From NCBI GenBank assembly GCA_038106885.1, contig JAYNFX010000009.1:1-39790 (forward strand): DNA of 39,790 nt, in the 5' to 3' direction. Shown here one piece after another: positions 23,078 through 31,482 of this stretch. This stretch comes from UBA3537 sp038106885 (GTDB taxonomy: Bacteria; Bacteroidota; Bacteroidia; Flavobacteriales; Flavobacteriaceae). Under the pieces are notes generated by a model. It saw nothing but the letters and a program-made list of their open reading frames with translations, did not search any database and had not been told where the DNA came from. Numbering within the stretch: position 1 is the first letter of the stretch; each line of letters opens with the position of its first letter. The translations under genes and the position numbers were made by a program.

Positions 23078-23305
23078 TTGAAGAAAGCTTTTATTTTCAT
23101 ATTGATTTTGTCTTGGAATTTATCCTCAACTGCACAATGTGCAATGTGCAGAGCTGTTTTAGAAAGTGAAGCTGGTCAAGAAACCGCGAAAGGCGTAAAT
23201 AATGGAATTATTTACTTGATGGCAATACCATATATTTTAATGGCAGGCTTAGCTTTTTTTACATACAAATACATCCAAAGGATTTCAAAGAAGAAAAGTA
23301 ATTAG
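23078..23305 (+). CDS. Small CxxC membrane protein of the oxidase cluster
   Basis: This 75-residue protein must start at a TTG (23078), because the frame contains no ATG before the signal peptide ends. Residues 1-19 are a signal peptide. The mature protein starts near QCAMCRAVLESE, with Cys21 and Cys24 forming a CxMC pair, and then has one membrane helix at about 47-67 and a basic cytoplasmic tail. The two cysteines and the Met between them are possible copper ligands or a redox pair on the periplasmic side. It follows DUF420 by 4 bases. I recall similar small proteins in other flavobacterial oxidase loci, but no proven function. Confidence 0.75.
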   Translation: MKKAFIFILILSWNLSSTAQCAMCRAVLESEAGQETAKGVNNGIIYLMAIPYILMAGLAFFTYKYIQRISKKKSN

Positions 23306-23382
23306 TTTTTTAATTTTTCTATTTTCCATTGTAACAAAACATTCATTTTTACGTCTTAATCATACACTCAAGTTTTAAATAA

Positions 23383-24084
23383 ATGCTTAAAATTAAAAAG
23401 CTCCACAAATCTTACCCAATTGGAGGCACTAAACTTCACGTATTAAAGGGAATTGATCTATCTGTTGATAAAGGAGAAATGGTAGCTATAATGGGTTCTT
23501 CAGGCTCAGGCAAATCTACATTACTAAATATTATTGGGATGCTAGATGAAGCTGATCAAGGAGATTACGTATTAGACAATGTGATTATTAAGGATCTTGA
23601 CGAGAAAAAAGCTGCAACTTATAGAAATAAGTTTCTTGGATTTATTTTTCAATCTTTTAATCTTATAAATTATAAGAATGCTCTAGAGAATGTTTCTCTA
23701 CCATTATATTATCAAGGCTTGAAGAGAAATAAACGTCATGAAATAGCTAAGTTTCATTTAGAAAAAGTAGGTCTTCTTGATTGGGCTTCACATTTGCCCA
23801 ATGAACTTTCTGGAGGCCAAAAACAACGAGTTGCTATTGCAAGAGCACTTGCATCTGAACCAAAACTTTTACTTGCTGACGAACCTACTGGCGCTTTAGA
23901 CAGTAATACTTCGGCAGAGATTATGGCTTTTCTTCAAAAGCTAAATGATGAAGGGAAAACAATTTTAATTGTTACTCATGAACGTGATATAGCGAACATG
24001 TGTAAGAGAATTGTTTACTTGAAGGACGGAATTATTATGGAAGATAATTTTATTAATCAAAACAGAGTCAAGTCCAATGTTTGA
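23383..24084 (+). CDS. ABC transporter ATP-binding protein, MacB/LolD type
   Basis: This 233-residue ATPase has Walker A GSSGSGKST at about 38-46, the ABC signature LSGGQKQRVAIARAL, Walker B LLLADEPTGALD, and the switch His in VTHERD. It is closest to the LolD/MacB group, which powers mechanotransmission on periplasmic substrates without moving them through the membrane. It starts a five-gene export operon, with an 8-base overlap to the first permease gene. A 77-base spacer separates it from the oxidase cluster. The spacer has a TTG but no good TAnnTTTG element. Confidence 0.92.
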   Translation: MLKIKKLHKSYPIGGTKLHVLKGIDLSVDKGEMVAIMGSSGSGKSTLLNIIGMLDEADQGDYVLDNVIIKDLDEKKAATYRNKFLGFIFQSFNLINYKNALENVSLPLYYQGLKRNKRHEIAKFHLEKVGLLDWASHLPNELSGGQKQRVAIARALASEPKLLLADEPTGALDSNTSAEIMAFLQKLNDEGKTILIVTHERDIANMCKRIVYLKDGIIMEDNFINQNRVKSNV

Positions 24085-25309
24085 TTTAGACTTTTGGCGG
24101 GAAATCTTTCAAAGTATAGACAAGAATCGGACTCGAAGTATTCTTTCTGGCTTTACTGTGGCATTTGCAATAATGTTATTTGCAATTCTATTTGGTTTGG
24201 CTAATGGCTTAAACAACACTTTTTCAGAAACTTTTGTTGATAGTGCAGCTAACTCTATTTTTATCCGAACAGGAACAACTACAAAAGCAAATAAAGGGCT
24301 TCAAGCAGGTAGACGTATTCAGTTCAAAAATGAAGACCACAACTATGTAAAATCAGAATTTGAACCAAATGTTGAATTCATATCGTCAAGAGTTTACAGA
24401 AATGTAACGGCTACCTATCGAAATGAAAAGAATAATTATTTAGTTCGAGCAGTTCATCCAGATCATCAATATTTAGAAAAAACTATTGTTAAAAAAGGAC
24501 GTTTTTTAAATCAACTAGACATTAGAAATCAAACAAAAGTCATCGTAATAGGAGATTTGGTCAAAGACGACTTATTTAATAAAAATCAAGAAATTTTAGG
24601 AGAGTATGTAAATCTTAGTGGAATTCAATATAAAGTTGTTGGAGTTTTTAATGACGATGGTGGAGACGATGAAGAAAGAATAATCTACATGCCAATTTCA
24701 ACTGCACAGCAAATTTATGGTAATAATGATTTTGTAGATCAGATTAATTTAACATACAATCCTAAATTAGATTATAATGAAGCTATTGATTTTGGCTTAG
24801 ATCTCGAAGGTGATTTAAAGGATAGATTTACAGTCGCAAAAAATGATCAAAGAGCTATTAGGGTATTTAATATGGCAATGCAGAACAAAGGTATTAATCA
24901 AATGACTTCAGTTTTAGGAATTTTAATTTTAATAATTGGTTTAGGAACATTAATTGCAGGAATTGTTGGAGTTAGTAACATAATGATTTTTATAGTAAAG
25001 GAAAGAACTAAAGAAATTGGTATTAGAAAAGCCTTGGGTGCTTCTCCCAGATCAATAATATCAATAATACTAGTTGAATCCGTATTTATAACAACAATAG
25101 CAGGCTACATAGGTCTTTTGATTGGAGTTGGAATTTTGGAGTGGTTTGGGCCAAGTTTGAAAACATATTTTATAACTGATCCTAGTGTGAGTAAAACCTT
25201 AGTATTTTCAGCAACAATTCTTTTAATTTTAGCAGGAAGTATTGCAGGATATCTACCTGCCAAAAGAGCGTCAGAAATCAAACCTATAATAGCTTTAAGA
25301 GACGAATAA
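24077..25309 (+). CDS. MacB-like ABC transporter permease (first)
   Basis: This 410-residue FtsX/MacB-fold permease has one N-terminal membrane helix (about 20-42), a periplasmic MacB_PCD domain at about 45-255, and three C-terminal helices (about 280-310, 330-355 and 370-395). The conserved cytoplasmic coupling segment VKERTKEIGIRKALGA lies between the first two. It overlaps the ATPase gene by 8 bases and precedes a second, related permease by 4 bases. E. coli MacB is a homodimer with fused ATPase. Here the ATPase is separate and the two different permeases probably form a heterodimer. Confidence 0.92.
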   Translation: MFDLDFWREIFQSIDKNRTRSILSGFTVAFAIMLFAILFGLANGLNNTFSETFVDSAANSIFIRTGTTTKANKGLQAGRRIQFKNEDHNYVKSEFEPNVEFISSRVYRNVTATYRNEKNNYLVRAVHPDHQYLEKTIVKKGRFLNQLDIRNQTKVIVIGDLVKDDLFNKNQEILGEYVNLSGIQYKVVGVFNDDGGDDEERIIYMPISTAQQIYGNNDFVDQINLTYNPKLDYNEAIDFGLDLEGDLKDRFTVAKNDQRAIRVFNMAMQNKGINQMTSVLGILILIIGLGTLIAGIVGVSNIMIFIVKERTKEIGIRKALGASPRSIISIILVESVFITTIAGYIGLLIGVGILEWFGPSLKTYFITDPSVSKTLVFSATILLILAGSIAGYLPAKRASEIKPIIALRDE

Positions 25310-25313
25310 TTTT

Positions 25314-26555
25314 ATGAAATTTCTATTTGAAAGAGATACTTGGCAAGAGGTATATGATAGCGTAACAAAAAATAAAGTTCGCACTGTTATAACAATGATA
25401 GGTGTTTGGTGGGGAATTTTACTGTTGATTGCATTACTAGGTGCTGCTAGAGGAATGGAAAATTCATTTAACAGAATATTTGGTGATTTTGCCACAAATA
25501 GTGTTTTCATTTGGGGACAAAATACAAGTATTCCATTTAAAGGATTTCAAGAAGGTAAAAGAGTTGAATTAAAATTATCTTATGTTGACAAAATCATTGA
25601 TAATATTGAAGGGGTAGAACTTGTTGTTCCTAGAACTCGAAATCAAGCACTTGTTGTCCATAATTTTCAATCTGGTAACTACGGAATAAATGGTGATTAT
25701 CCTATTTTAGATAAGATACAGAAAAAGAAAATGCTACAAGGGCGTTTCATAAATCAAAATGATATTAGAGAAAAGCGTAAAGTAGCTGTTATTTCAGATG
25801 ATATTTATAAACAACTGTTTGAGAAAGATGAAAACTCAATTGGTGATTACATACAAATTAATAGTACAAATTTTAAGGTAATTGGTGTCTTTCAGGAACA
25901 GGATGTAAATATGGGGCCTTCAAGCGATGTTCATATACCTTTCACTACATTTCAACAATTATATAATACTGGAGATCGTGTAGGTTGGATGGTTATAACT
26001 GGAAAATCTGATTATAATATCAGGCAAATAGAAGAAGATGTAAAGTTACTATTACGAAATTTGAACAAAATTCACCCTAGAGACAATAGAGCATTTGGAA
26101 GTTTTAACCTAGGTAAAGAATTTGCAAAAATCACTGGATTTTTAACAGGGATGCAATTTTTAACATGGTTTGTTGGAATAGCAACTTTAATTGCAGGAGT
26201 TTTTGCAATTGGAAATATACTATTGATAACAGTAAAAGAAAGAACTAAAGAGATAGGAGTTAGAAGAGCACTTGGAGCCACACCTTTTGAAATTAAAAGA
26301 CAGATAGTAGTAGAAGCTGTTTTTTTAACTTTAGTTTCAGGAATTTTAGGAATAATAACAGGGGGATGGATTCTAATAGCAATTGATAATGCATGGGGAC
26401 AAGGAGAAGACGCTACATTGATCAATGCATCAGTTTCAATTGCAGTTGTTTTTATTGCCTTGTTAGTATTGGTAGTATTAGGTACAATTATAGGACTAAT
26501 CCCAGCATTCAAAGCGACGAGTATTAAGCCCATACAAGCATTAAGAGAAGAATAA
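25314..26555 (+). CDS. MacB-like ABC transporter permease (second)
   Basis: This 413-residue second permease of the same fold has an N-terminal helix near 20-42, a periplasmic domain, then VKERTKEIGVRRALGA and three C-terminal helices. It is clearly paralogous to its neighbour (the coupling helix is nearly identical) but the periplasmic domains have diverged, for example in the loop around GDYPILDKIQ. The N-terminal segment begins with a distinctive FERDTWQEVYDSV helix, seen in paired MacB-type permeases of Bacteroidota. It is followed after 13 bases by the adaptor gene. Confidence 0.92.
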   Translation: MKFLFERDTWQEVYDSVTKNKVRTVITMIGVWWGILLLIALLGAARGMENSFNRIFGDFATNSVFIWGQNTSIPFKGFQEGKRVELKLSYVDKIIDNIEGVELVVPRTRNQALVVHNFQSGNYGINGDYPILDKIQKKKMLQGRFINQNDIREKRKVAVISDDIYKQLFEKDENSIGDYIQINSTNFKVIGVFQEQDVNMGPSSDVHIPFTTFQQLYNTGDRVGWMVITGKSDYNIRQIEEDVKLLLRNLNKIHPRDNRAFGSFNLGKEFAKITGFLTGMQFLTWFVGIATLIAGVFAIGNILLITVKERTKEIGVRRALGATPFEIKRQIVVEAVFLTLVSGILGIITGGWILIAIDNAWGQGEDATLINASVSIAVVFIALLVLVVLGTIIGLIPAFKATSIKPIQALREE

Positions 26556-26568
26556 TTAAATAAAAAAC

Positions 26569-27696
26569 ATGAATAAAACACTAAAAACAATTTCAGGGAT
26601 TGTCTTATTAATCCTTTTGGTATATGTATTAAAATACTTTAAGGATTCAAACAGTAAAGACATAGTTGAATACAAAACCGAAAAGCCTTTTTACAGTTCA
26701 GTAGATACTAAAATAGTAGCTACGGGTAAATTAAATCCAGAAGAAGAGATTGAGATCAAACCTCAAATTTCAGGAATTGTTGACAAAATATTAGTTGAAG
26801 AGGGGGACTTAGTAATTAAAGGCGATTTGATTGCAAAAATTAGAGTAGTTCCAAATGAACAGGCTTTAGTGAGTGCTCAGAGTCGAATTAAGACAACAAA
26901 ATTATCATATAATAATGCAAAAACTTTGTTTGAAAGGAACAAGACTTTATTTGAGAAAGGCTACATTTCAAGACAAGATTTTGAAAATAATGAATTGAGT
27001 TTAAATCAAGCAGAAGAAGTATATAATCAAGCTCAAAATGATTATCAGATTATTAAACAAGGATCTGTTCTTGGTGGCGGTTCAGCTAATACTAATATTA
27101 TAGCTCAAATTTCAGGGACTATTTTAGAAATCCCAGTTAGAGAAGGGGATCAAGTGATTGAAAGTAATAATTTTAATGCTGGAACAACAATAGCTACAGT
27201 AGCAGACATGAGTCAAATGATTTTTGAGGGTAAAGTAGATGAATCTGAAGTAGAAAAGCTTGAGGAAGGCATAGATATAAAAGTAATTCTTGGGGCGATT
27301 AATGAAAAGGAGTTTCCAGCGAAATTAACTTTTGTAGCTCCGAAAGGTATCGAACAAAACGGTGCTGTTCAATTTACGATCAAAGCGGATGTAGAAGTTG
27401 AATCAAGCAAATCAATTCGAGCAGGGTATAGTGCAAATGCTGAAATTGAGGTTGAGAGTAAAGACAGTGTTTTAGTGATAAATGAATCCTTACTTCAATT
27501 TAATAGAATTACTGAAAAACCGTTTGTTGAAATTTTAAATGATAATGGAGATTTTAGAACTAAAAACGTAGAAATCGGTATTTCTGACGGAATAAATATT
27601 GAGATTATTGAAGGGGTAAAGCTAACTGACCAAATTAAAGTTTGGAATAAGGCTCTAGAAGATAGTGACGAGGAAGATCAGGATGATGAAAATTAA
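26569..27696 (+). CDS. Periplasmic adaptor (membrane fusion protein, MacA/HlyD type)
   Basis: This 375-residue adaptor links the MacB-like permeases to a TolC duct. Residues 6-24 form an N-terminal anchor. The lipoyl-like half (PQISGIVDKILVEEGD) is near 62-77. A coiled-coil hairpin spans about 95-160, with LFEKGYISRQDFENNE in the middle. The second lipoyl half contains SGTILEIPVREGDQV, followed by beta-barrel and membrane-proximal domains. The C-terminal end is very acidic (repeated Glu/Asp). It lies between the permeases and TolC genes and is translated with them. Confidence 0.92.
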   Translation: MNKTLKTISGIVLLILLVYVLKYFKDSNSKDIVEYKTEKPFYSSVDTKIVATGKLNPEEEIEIKPQISGIVDKILVEEGDLVIKGDLIAKIRVVPNEQALVSAQSRIKTTKLSYNNAKTLFERNKTLFEKGYISRQDFENNELSLNQAEEVYNQAQNDYQIIKQGSVLGGGSANTNIIAQISGTILEIPVREGDQVIESNNFNAGTTIATVADMSQMIFEGKVDESEVEKLEEGIDIKVILGAINEKEFPAKLTFVAPKGIEQNGAVQFTIKADVEVESSKSIRAGYSANAEIEVESKDSVLVINESLLQFNRITEKPFVEILNDNGDFRTKNVEIGISDGINIEIIEGVKLTDQIKVWNKALEDSDEEDQDDEN

Positions 27697-27712
27697 AATT
27701 TTATTTAATATT

Positions 27713-29026
27713 ATGAGAAAACAAATATTATTATTTTTTGTTTTAAGCATATTTTTTTCAAATGCTCAAACTAAATGGACTTTAGAAGAGTGTGTTATTT
27801 ATGCTTTGGAAAATAACATAAGCATAAAACAAACTGAAAATGCATTATTAATTAACGATCAAGATATTATTTCAGCCAAAGGTAATTTTATGCCTTTACT
27901 TGGAGTTAATGCATCACAAAACCTAAGCTTAGGGAATATTCAAGTTTTTGACGGGCAATTTATTGATAGAACATTTCACTCCACAAATATGGGTGTTAGT
28001 CTCTCACAAACAGTTTTTAATGGATTTAGGAATACAAATATTTATAAACAGTCATTGATAAACAAAGAAGCTAATCTTGAGGATTACAAGAGAATTAAAG
28101 ACAACGTTTCATTGAATGTCGTTAATTCGTATTTAAATGTTTTGCTCAACAAAGAAAATTTAAACGTATCTCAAGCTCAGTATGCATTTTCTGTGGAACA
28201 GCTAGAAAGGATTGAAGAATTAGTAAGGTCAGGAATTCAGCCTGAGGCTAACCGTTATGATGCCCAGGCTACATTAGCAAGTGATGAGCAAAGATTAACA
28301 GTGGCTGAAAATAATTATAATTTAGCACTTTTGTCTTTATCCCAAGTTCTGCAAGTTCCGTTCGATGGGTTTGATGTAGAATTTATTGAGCTTGAAAATC
28401 CATCAGAGCTTATAATGTATTCAAATGTTGACGAGATATTATCTTTTGCTTTAAAAAACCGAAGCGAGATTAAACTTGCTAAAAAAAATATTGAATCAGC
28501 TGAATTAAATAAGGAGATTTCTAAAAGTGGATTTTATCCATCTTTAAGTTTTAGTTATGGTCTTAATGCTGGAGCAAATTTTTCAAACTTAACAAGTGAT
28601 AATTCCTTTTTTCAACAGATAAATGATAATCGTGGTCACGCCTTTGGTCTTAGACTTAACATTCCAATTTATTCCAGAAATCAGAACAAAACTGCTTTAT
28701 CAAAGGCAAAAATCCAAATTGAGAATAGTAGTCTAGCATTAGATCAAGCAAAGGTTGATTTGGAGAGTAATATCAGAAGAGCGTATAATGATGCAAAAGC
28801 AGCTTTAAAAACATTTACATCATCAAAAAAGTCTGTTTTAGCTCGTCAATTTTCATTTGATAACGCTCAAGAACGTTATAATATTGGATCTTTAAATTCA
28901 TTGGATTTAGAACAAAATAGAACTCAACTTGTAAATGCTCAATCTAGTCTAATACAGGCTAAATATGATTTTATTTTTAAGACAAAAGTACTTGACTTTT
29001 ATCTCGGTAAACCATTAGATTTGTAA
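27713..29026 (+). CDS. TolC-family outer membrane efflux protein
   Basis: The start at the ATG of 27713 gives 437 residues and an immediate signal peptide (MRKQILLFFVLSIFFSNAQ). In-frame starts at 27665 (GTG, inside the adaptor gene), 27683 and 27686 are possible but would add residues ahead of the signal peptide. The sequence has the two TolC repeats of long coiled-coil helices, with TLEECVIYALENNI at the start of the first and LKNRSEIKLAKKNIESAEL at the start of the second. It supplies the outer-membrane channel for the MacB-type exporter just upstream. The tsaB ATG follows the stop with no gap. Confidence 0.92.
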   Translation: MRKQILLFFVLSIFFSNAQTKWTLEECVIYALENNISIKQTENALLINDQDIISAKGNFMPLLGVNASQNLSLGNIQVFDGQFIDRTFHSTNMGVSLSQTVFNGFRNTNIYKQSLINKEANLEDYKRIKDNVSLNVVNSYLNVLLNKENLNVSQAQYAFSVEQLERIEELVRSGIQPEANRYDAQATLASDEQRLTVAENNYNLALLSLSQVLQVPFDGFDVEFIELENPSELIMYSNVDEILSFALKNRSEIKLAKKNIESAELNKEISKSGFYPSLSFSYGLNAGANFSNLTSDNSFFQQINDNRGHAFGLRLNIPIYSRNQNKTALSKAKIQIENSSLALDQAKVDLESNIRRAYNDAKAALKTFTSSKKSVLARQFSFDNAQERYNIGSLNSLDLEQNRTQLVNAQSSLIQAKYDFIFKTKVLDFYLGKPLDL

Positions 29027-29692
29027 ATGGCCTATATTTTAAATATTGAGACTTCTACAACAAACTGTTCCGTTGCTATTTCATATAATGGTGAACAAAT
29101 AAGCTTAAAAGAGGATAACAGTAAACAGTATTCACATGCTGAAAGATTGCATCTTTATATTGAAGAAGTATTAAGTTCTGCTGAAATAGATTCAAAAACT
29201 CTAGATGCTGTTTCAGTGAGTATGGGTCCAGGATCATATACAGGACTTAGAATTGGAGTTTCTGCTGCTAAAGGACTTTGTTTTGCATTAGACATCCCTT
29301 TAATAGCTATCCCAACTTTAGATTCTCTATCTAGAAAAATTAAGATAAATGATGGCTATATTGTTCCATTAATAGATGCACGTAGATTGGAAGTTTATAC
29401 CGCAATATTTGATTCTGAATATTCTTGTATTGAACCTACTTCGGCAAAGATATTAGATAAAACGTCTTACAACAAAATTCTTGAATCCAATTCGGTATAT
29501 TTTGTAGGTAATGCAATACAAAAAACAAATGCTATAATAAATCATAAAAACGCAGTGTTTTGTGATCAATTACCATCTGCTTCTCAAATGTGCGAGATAT
29601 CATTTGAAAAATTTAGGTTAAATCAATTTGAAGACTTGGCATATTTTGAGCCATTTTATTTGAAAGATTTTGTTGCGTTCACAAAAAAATGA
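29027..29692 (+). CDS. tsaB: tRNA threonylcarbamoyladenosine biosynthesis protein TsaB
   Basis: This 221-residue protein is part of the TsaB-TsaD-TsaE complex that makes t6A at position 37 of ANN-decoding tRNAs. It has the ASKHA-type fold, with ILNIETSTTNCSVAI at the N terminus and the hallmark VSMGPGSYTGLRIG at about residues 66-79, followed by AAKGLCFALDIPL. Its ATG follows the TolC stop with no base between. The linkage is probably for expression only, since there is no known functional relation to efflux. Confidence 0.94.
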   Translation: MAYILNIETSTTNCSVAISYNGEQISLKEDNSKQYSHAERLHLYIEEVLSSAEIDSKTLDAVSVSMGPGSYTGLRIGVSAAKGLCFALDIPLIAIPTLDSLSRKIKINDGYIVPLIDARRLEVYTAIFDSEYSCIEPTSAKILDKTSYNKILESNSVYFVGNAIQKTNAIINHKNAVFCDQLPSASQMCEISFEKFRLNQFEDLAYFEPFYLKDFVAFTKK

Positions 29693-29734
29693 TTAATGAT
29701 AAAGGTTGTAACTTTAGATATTAAATTTTAGTAG

Positions 29735-30403
29735 ATGAAGCTATTTATTGTACCTACACCAATTGGAAATCTTCAAGACATGACTTTTAGAGCGATTAAT
29801 GTTCTAAAATCCGTTGATTTAATTCTAGCAGAAGACACAAGGGTTTCTGGAAAACTTTTGAAGCATTTTGAAATCAATACTAAGATGCAATCTTACCATA
29901 TGCATAATGAGCATAAGATTTTAAAAAGCATTGTTGATAAATTAAAATCAGGTCTTGAAATAGCACTTATAAGTGATGCTGGTACTCCAGCAATATCAGA
30001 TCCAGGGTTTTTATTAACTAGAGCATGTGTAGACGAGGGTATAGCTATAGAATGCCTACCTGGAGCAACTGCTTTTGTGCCAGCTTTAGTAAATTCCGGA
30101 CTGCCTAATGATCGATTTGTTTTTGAAGGGTTTTTGCCCATAAAAAAAGGACGTCAAACACGTCTAAAATTATTGGCTCAAGAACCTCGGACAATTGTTA
30201 TTTATGTAAGTCCACATAAATTAAATAAAACACTTGAAGAAATCGTAATGTATTTTGGTCCAGATCGACAAATTTCAGTTTCTCGCGAATTATCAAAAAT
30301 CTACGAAGAGACTCTCAGGGGGACAGCACAATCCATTTTAGAACATTATAATTCTAAGCAAGTAAAAGGAGAACTAGTACTAATAATTTCAGGGCTTAAT
30401 TAA
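29735..30403 (+). CDS. rsmI: 16S rRNA (cytidine(1402)-2'-O)-methyltransferase
   Basis: This 222-residue SAM-dependent methyltransferase of the tetrapyrrole-methylase fold 2'-O-methylates C1402 in the decoding centre of 16S rRNA. The motifs are visible: LFIVPTPIGNLQDMTFRA at the N terminus, LAEDTR, ALISDAGTPAISDPG, CLPGATAFVPALVNSGL and FEGFLPIKKGRQ. It is shorter than the E. coli enzyme at the C terminus, which is common in this phylum. It starts 42 bases after tsaB, so it may be cotranscribed. It converges on the AhpD-like gene, with only 8 bases between stops. Confidence 0.95.
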   Translation: MKLFIVPTPIGNLQDMTFRAINVLKSVDLILAEDTRVSGKLLKHFEINTKMQSYHMHNEHKILKSIVDKLKSGLEIALISDAGTPAISDPGFLLTRACVDEGIAIECLPGATAFVPALVNSGLPNDRFVFEGFLPIKKGRQTRLKLLAQEPRTIVIYVSPHKLNKTLEEIVMYFGPDRQISVSRELSKIYEETLRGTAQSILEHYNSKQVKGELVLIISGLN

Positions 30404-30411
30404 CATAAAAA

Positions 30412-31002
30412 TTAAGAATGTTTTCCAGTATCCCATCCATTTTCACTTAAAAACTTTTTTCCACTATCAACAGCTCCTATTTCAATAGTAGTAGCCATAG
30501 AATCATTCCAGCGATTTAAATATCCAAATAAAGAGATAACCCCTAATATCTCAACTATTTCTCCGTCATTCCAATTGTCATGTAGTCTTTTTTTTATGGA
30601 GTGATCAACTTTATTTGGAATTGTTGATGCAGCTAGACTAAAATCTAACGCAGCACGTTCTGCTTCGCTAAATGCAGGATGAGTTCTGTATGACCATATA
30701 TTTTCTAACTTATCTTTTTTTGCTCCATATCTTTCGGCGGCTCGAATTGCATGCGCTTCGCAATATCGACACCCACTAGCATTACTGCTAACCCATGCTA
30801 TCATTCGTTTTAACGCAGAGCTGACTCTGCCTTCATTTTTCATAACAGCTTTATTTAAATTTATAAAAGCTTTACTAATTGCTGGCCGGTGTTGCATTGT
30901 TAAAACTGAATTTGGACAAAAACCTAGTGTTTCATTAAAAAAATCTGCAAGTCTTTGAGTTTCTCTATCATGGTCAGGGTTTAAAGGTTTTACTAGTGGC
31001 AT
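30412..31002 (-). CDS. Carboxymuconolactone decarboxylase / AhpD-like protein
   Basis: Starting at the ATG of 31002 it has 196 residues and begins MPLVKPLNPDHD. The longer reading frame (to 31143) would cross the divergent OsmC gene and is rejected. The AhpD-type active site is visible as GCRYCEAHAIRAAERYG, i.e. CxxC with a His three residues after the second Cys, preceded by a helix and followed by YRTHPAFSEAERAALDF. The family includes alkylhydroperoxidase AhpD and several unexplored peroxidase-related proteins. No AhpC is adjacent. A role in peroxide detoxification is therefore a family-level inference, supported by the OsmC neighbour. Confidence 0.85.
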   Translation of the reverse strand: MPLVKPLNPDHDRETQRLADFFNETLGFCPNSVLTMQHRPAISKAFINLNKAVMKNEGRVSSALKRMIAWVSSNASGCRYCEAHAIRAAERYGAKKDKLENIWSYRTHPAFSEAERAALDFSLAASTIPNKVDHSIKKRLHDNWNDGEIVEILGVISLFGYLNRWNDSMATTIEIGAVDSGKKFLSENGWDTGKHS

Positions 31003-31020
31003 TTTTAAAATTTTAAATAG

Positions 31021-31049
31021 TATTTTTGGTTTAACAATAAACAAAAATA
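31021..31049. promoter_or_regulatory. Divergent promoter region between AhpD-like and OsmC-like genes
   Basis: The 55-base gap holds two -7-like elements in opposite directions. TATTTTTG at 31021-31028 on the plus strand precedes the OsmC gene. TATTTTTG at 31042-31049 on the minus strand precedes the AhpD-like gene. Neither has a TTG at the ideal -33 spacing. The overlapping arrangement would allow common control. Confidence 0.4.
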
Positions 31050-31057
31050 ATTTTATA

Positions 31058-31474
31058 ATGGCCCATAAGACTGTAACCAAATGGAAAGGCGGTATGTTAT
31101 TTGAATCTGATAATCCAAGTGGTAATAAGTTTATTATGGACACTATTTCTAAAGATACTGCAAAGCAACAGGGCTTATCTCCTAAAGCAATGATGCTATC
31201 TTCTTTAGCAGGATGTTCAGGTATTGATATTGTAGATATACTTAAGAAAATGAAGATTACAGATTATGATCTAACAATCGCTGTTGAAGGGAAACTTAGC
31301 GATGAACACCCAAAATATTATCACACTGTTCAAGTAGATTATTTTTTTTCTGGTAAATACATTGATTCGAATAAATGTAAAAGAGCAGTGAATCTTTCAG
31401 TTGAAAAATACTGTGGTGTAATGGAAATGTTTCGAAGATTTGCTAAAGTTAATTTTAATATCCATTTTCAATAG
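31058..31474 (+). CDS. OsmC/Ohr family protein
   Basis: This 138-residue OsmC-family protein reduces organic hydroperoxides with a pair of cysteines in the better known members. The two conserved cysteines are Cys53 in SLAGCSGIDIVDIL and Cys119 in VEKYCGVM, at the usual spacing of about 65 residues. Length and the N-terminal WKGGMLFES strand fit the YhfA/OsmC branch. It is divergently transcribed from the AhpD-like gene and followed after 8 bases by recJ, so it may share a transcript with recJ and the MFS gene. Confidence 0.9.
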   Translation: MAHKTVTKWKGGMLFESDNPSGNKFIMDTISKDTAKQQGLSPKAMMLSSLAGCSGIDIVDILKKMKITDYDLTIAVEGKLSDEHPKYYHTVQVDYFFSGKYIDSNKCKRAVNLSVEKYCGVMEMFRRFAKVNFNIHFQ

Positions 31475-31482
31475 AATTATAA

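Noticed and set aside
26072..26590. Minus-strand frame of 172 codons at the end of the second permease gene
   Set aside because: Antisense of a well-supported permease; composition is rich in Ile, Pro and Thr, as expected for the complement of membrane helices.
27665..27712. GTG or ATG starts for TolC inside the adaptor gene (27665, 27683, 27686)
   Set aside because: They place extra charged residues ahead of the signal peptide; the ATG at 27713 starts the signal peptide directly. The upstream ATGs are not fully excluded.
31003..31143. N-terminal extension of the AhpD-like protein by 47 residues
   Set aside because: It would overlap the divergent OsmC gene and its start; the ATG at 31002 gives the natural N terminus.
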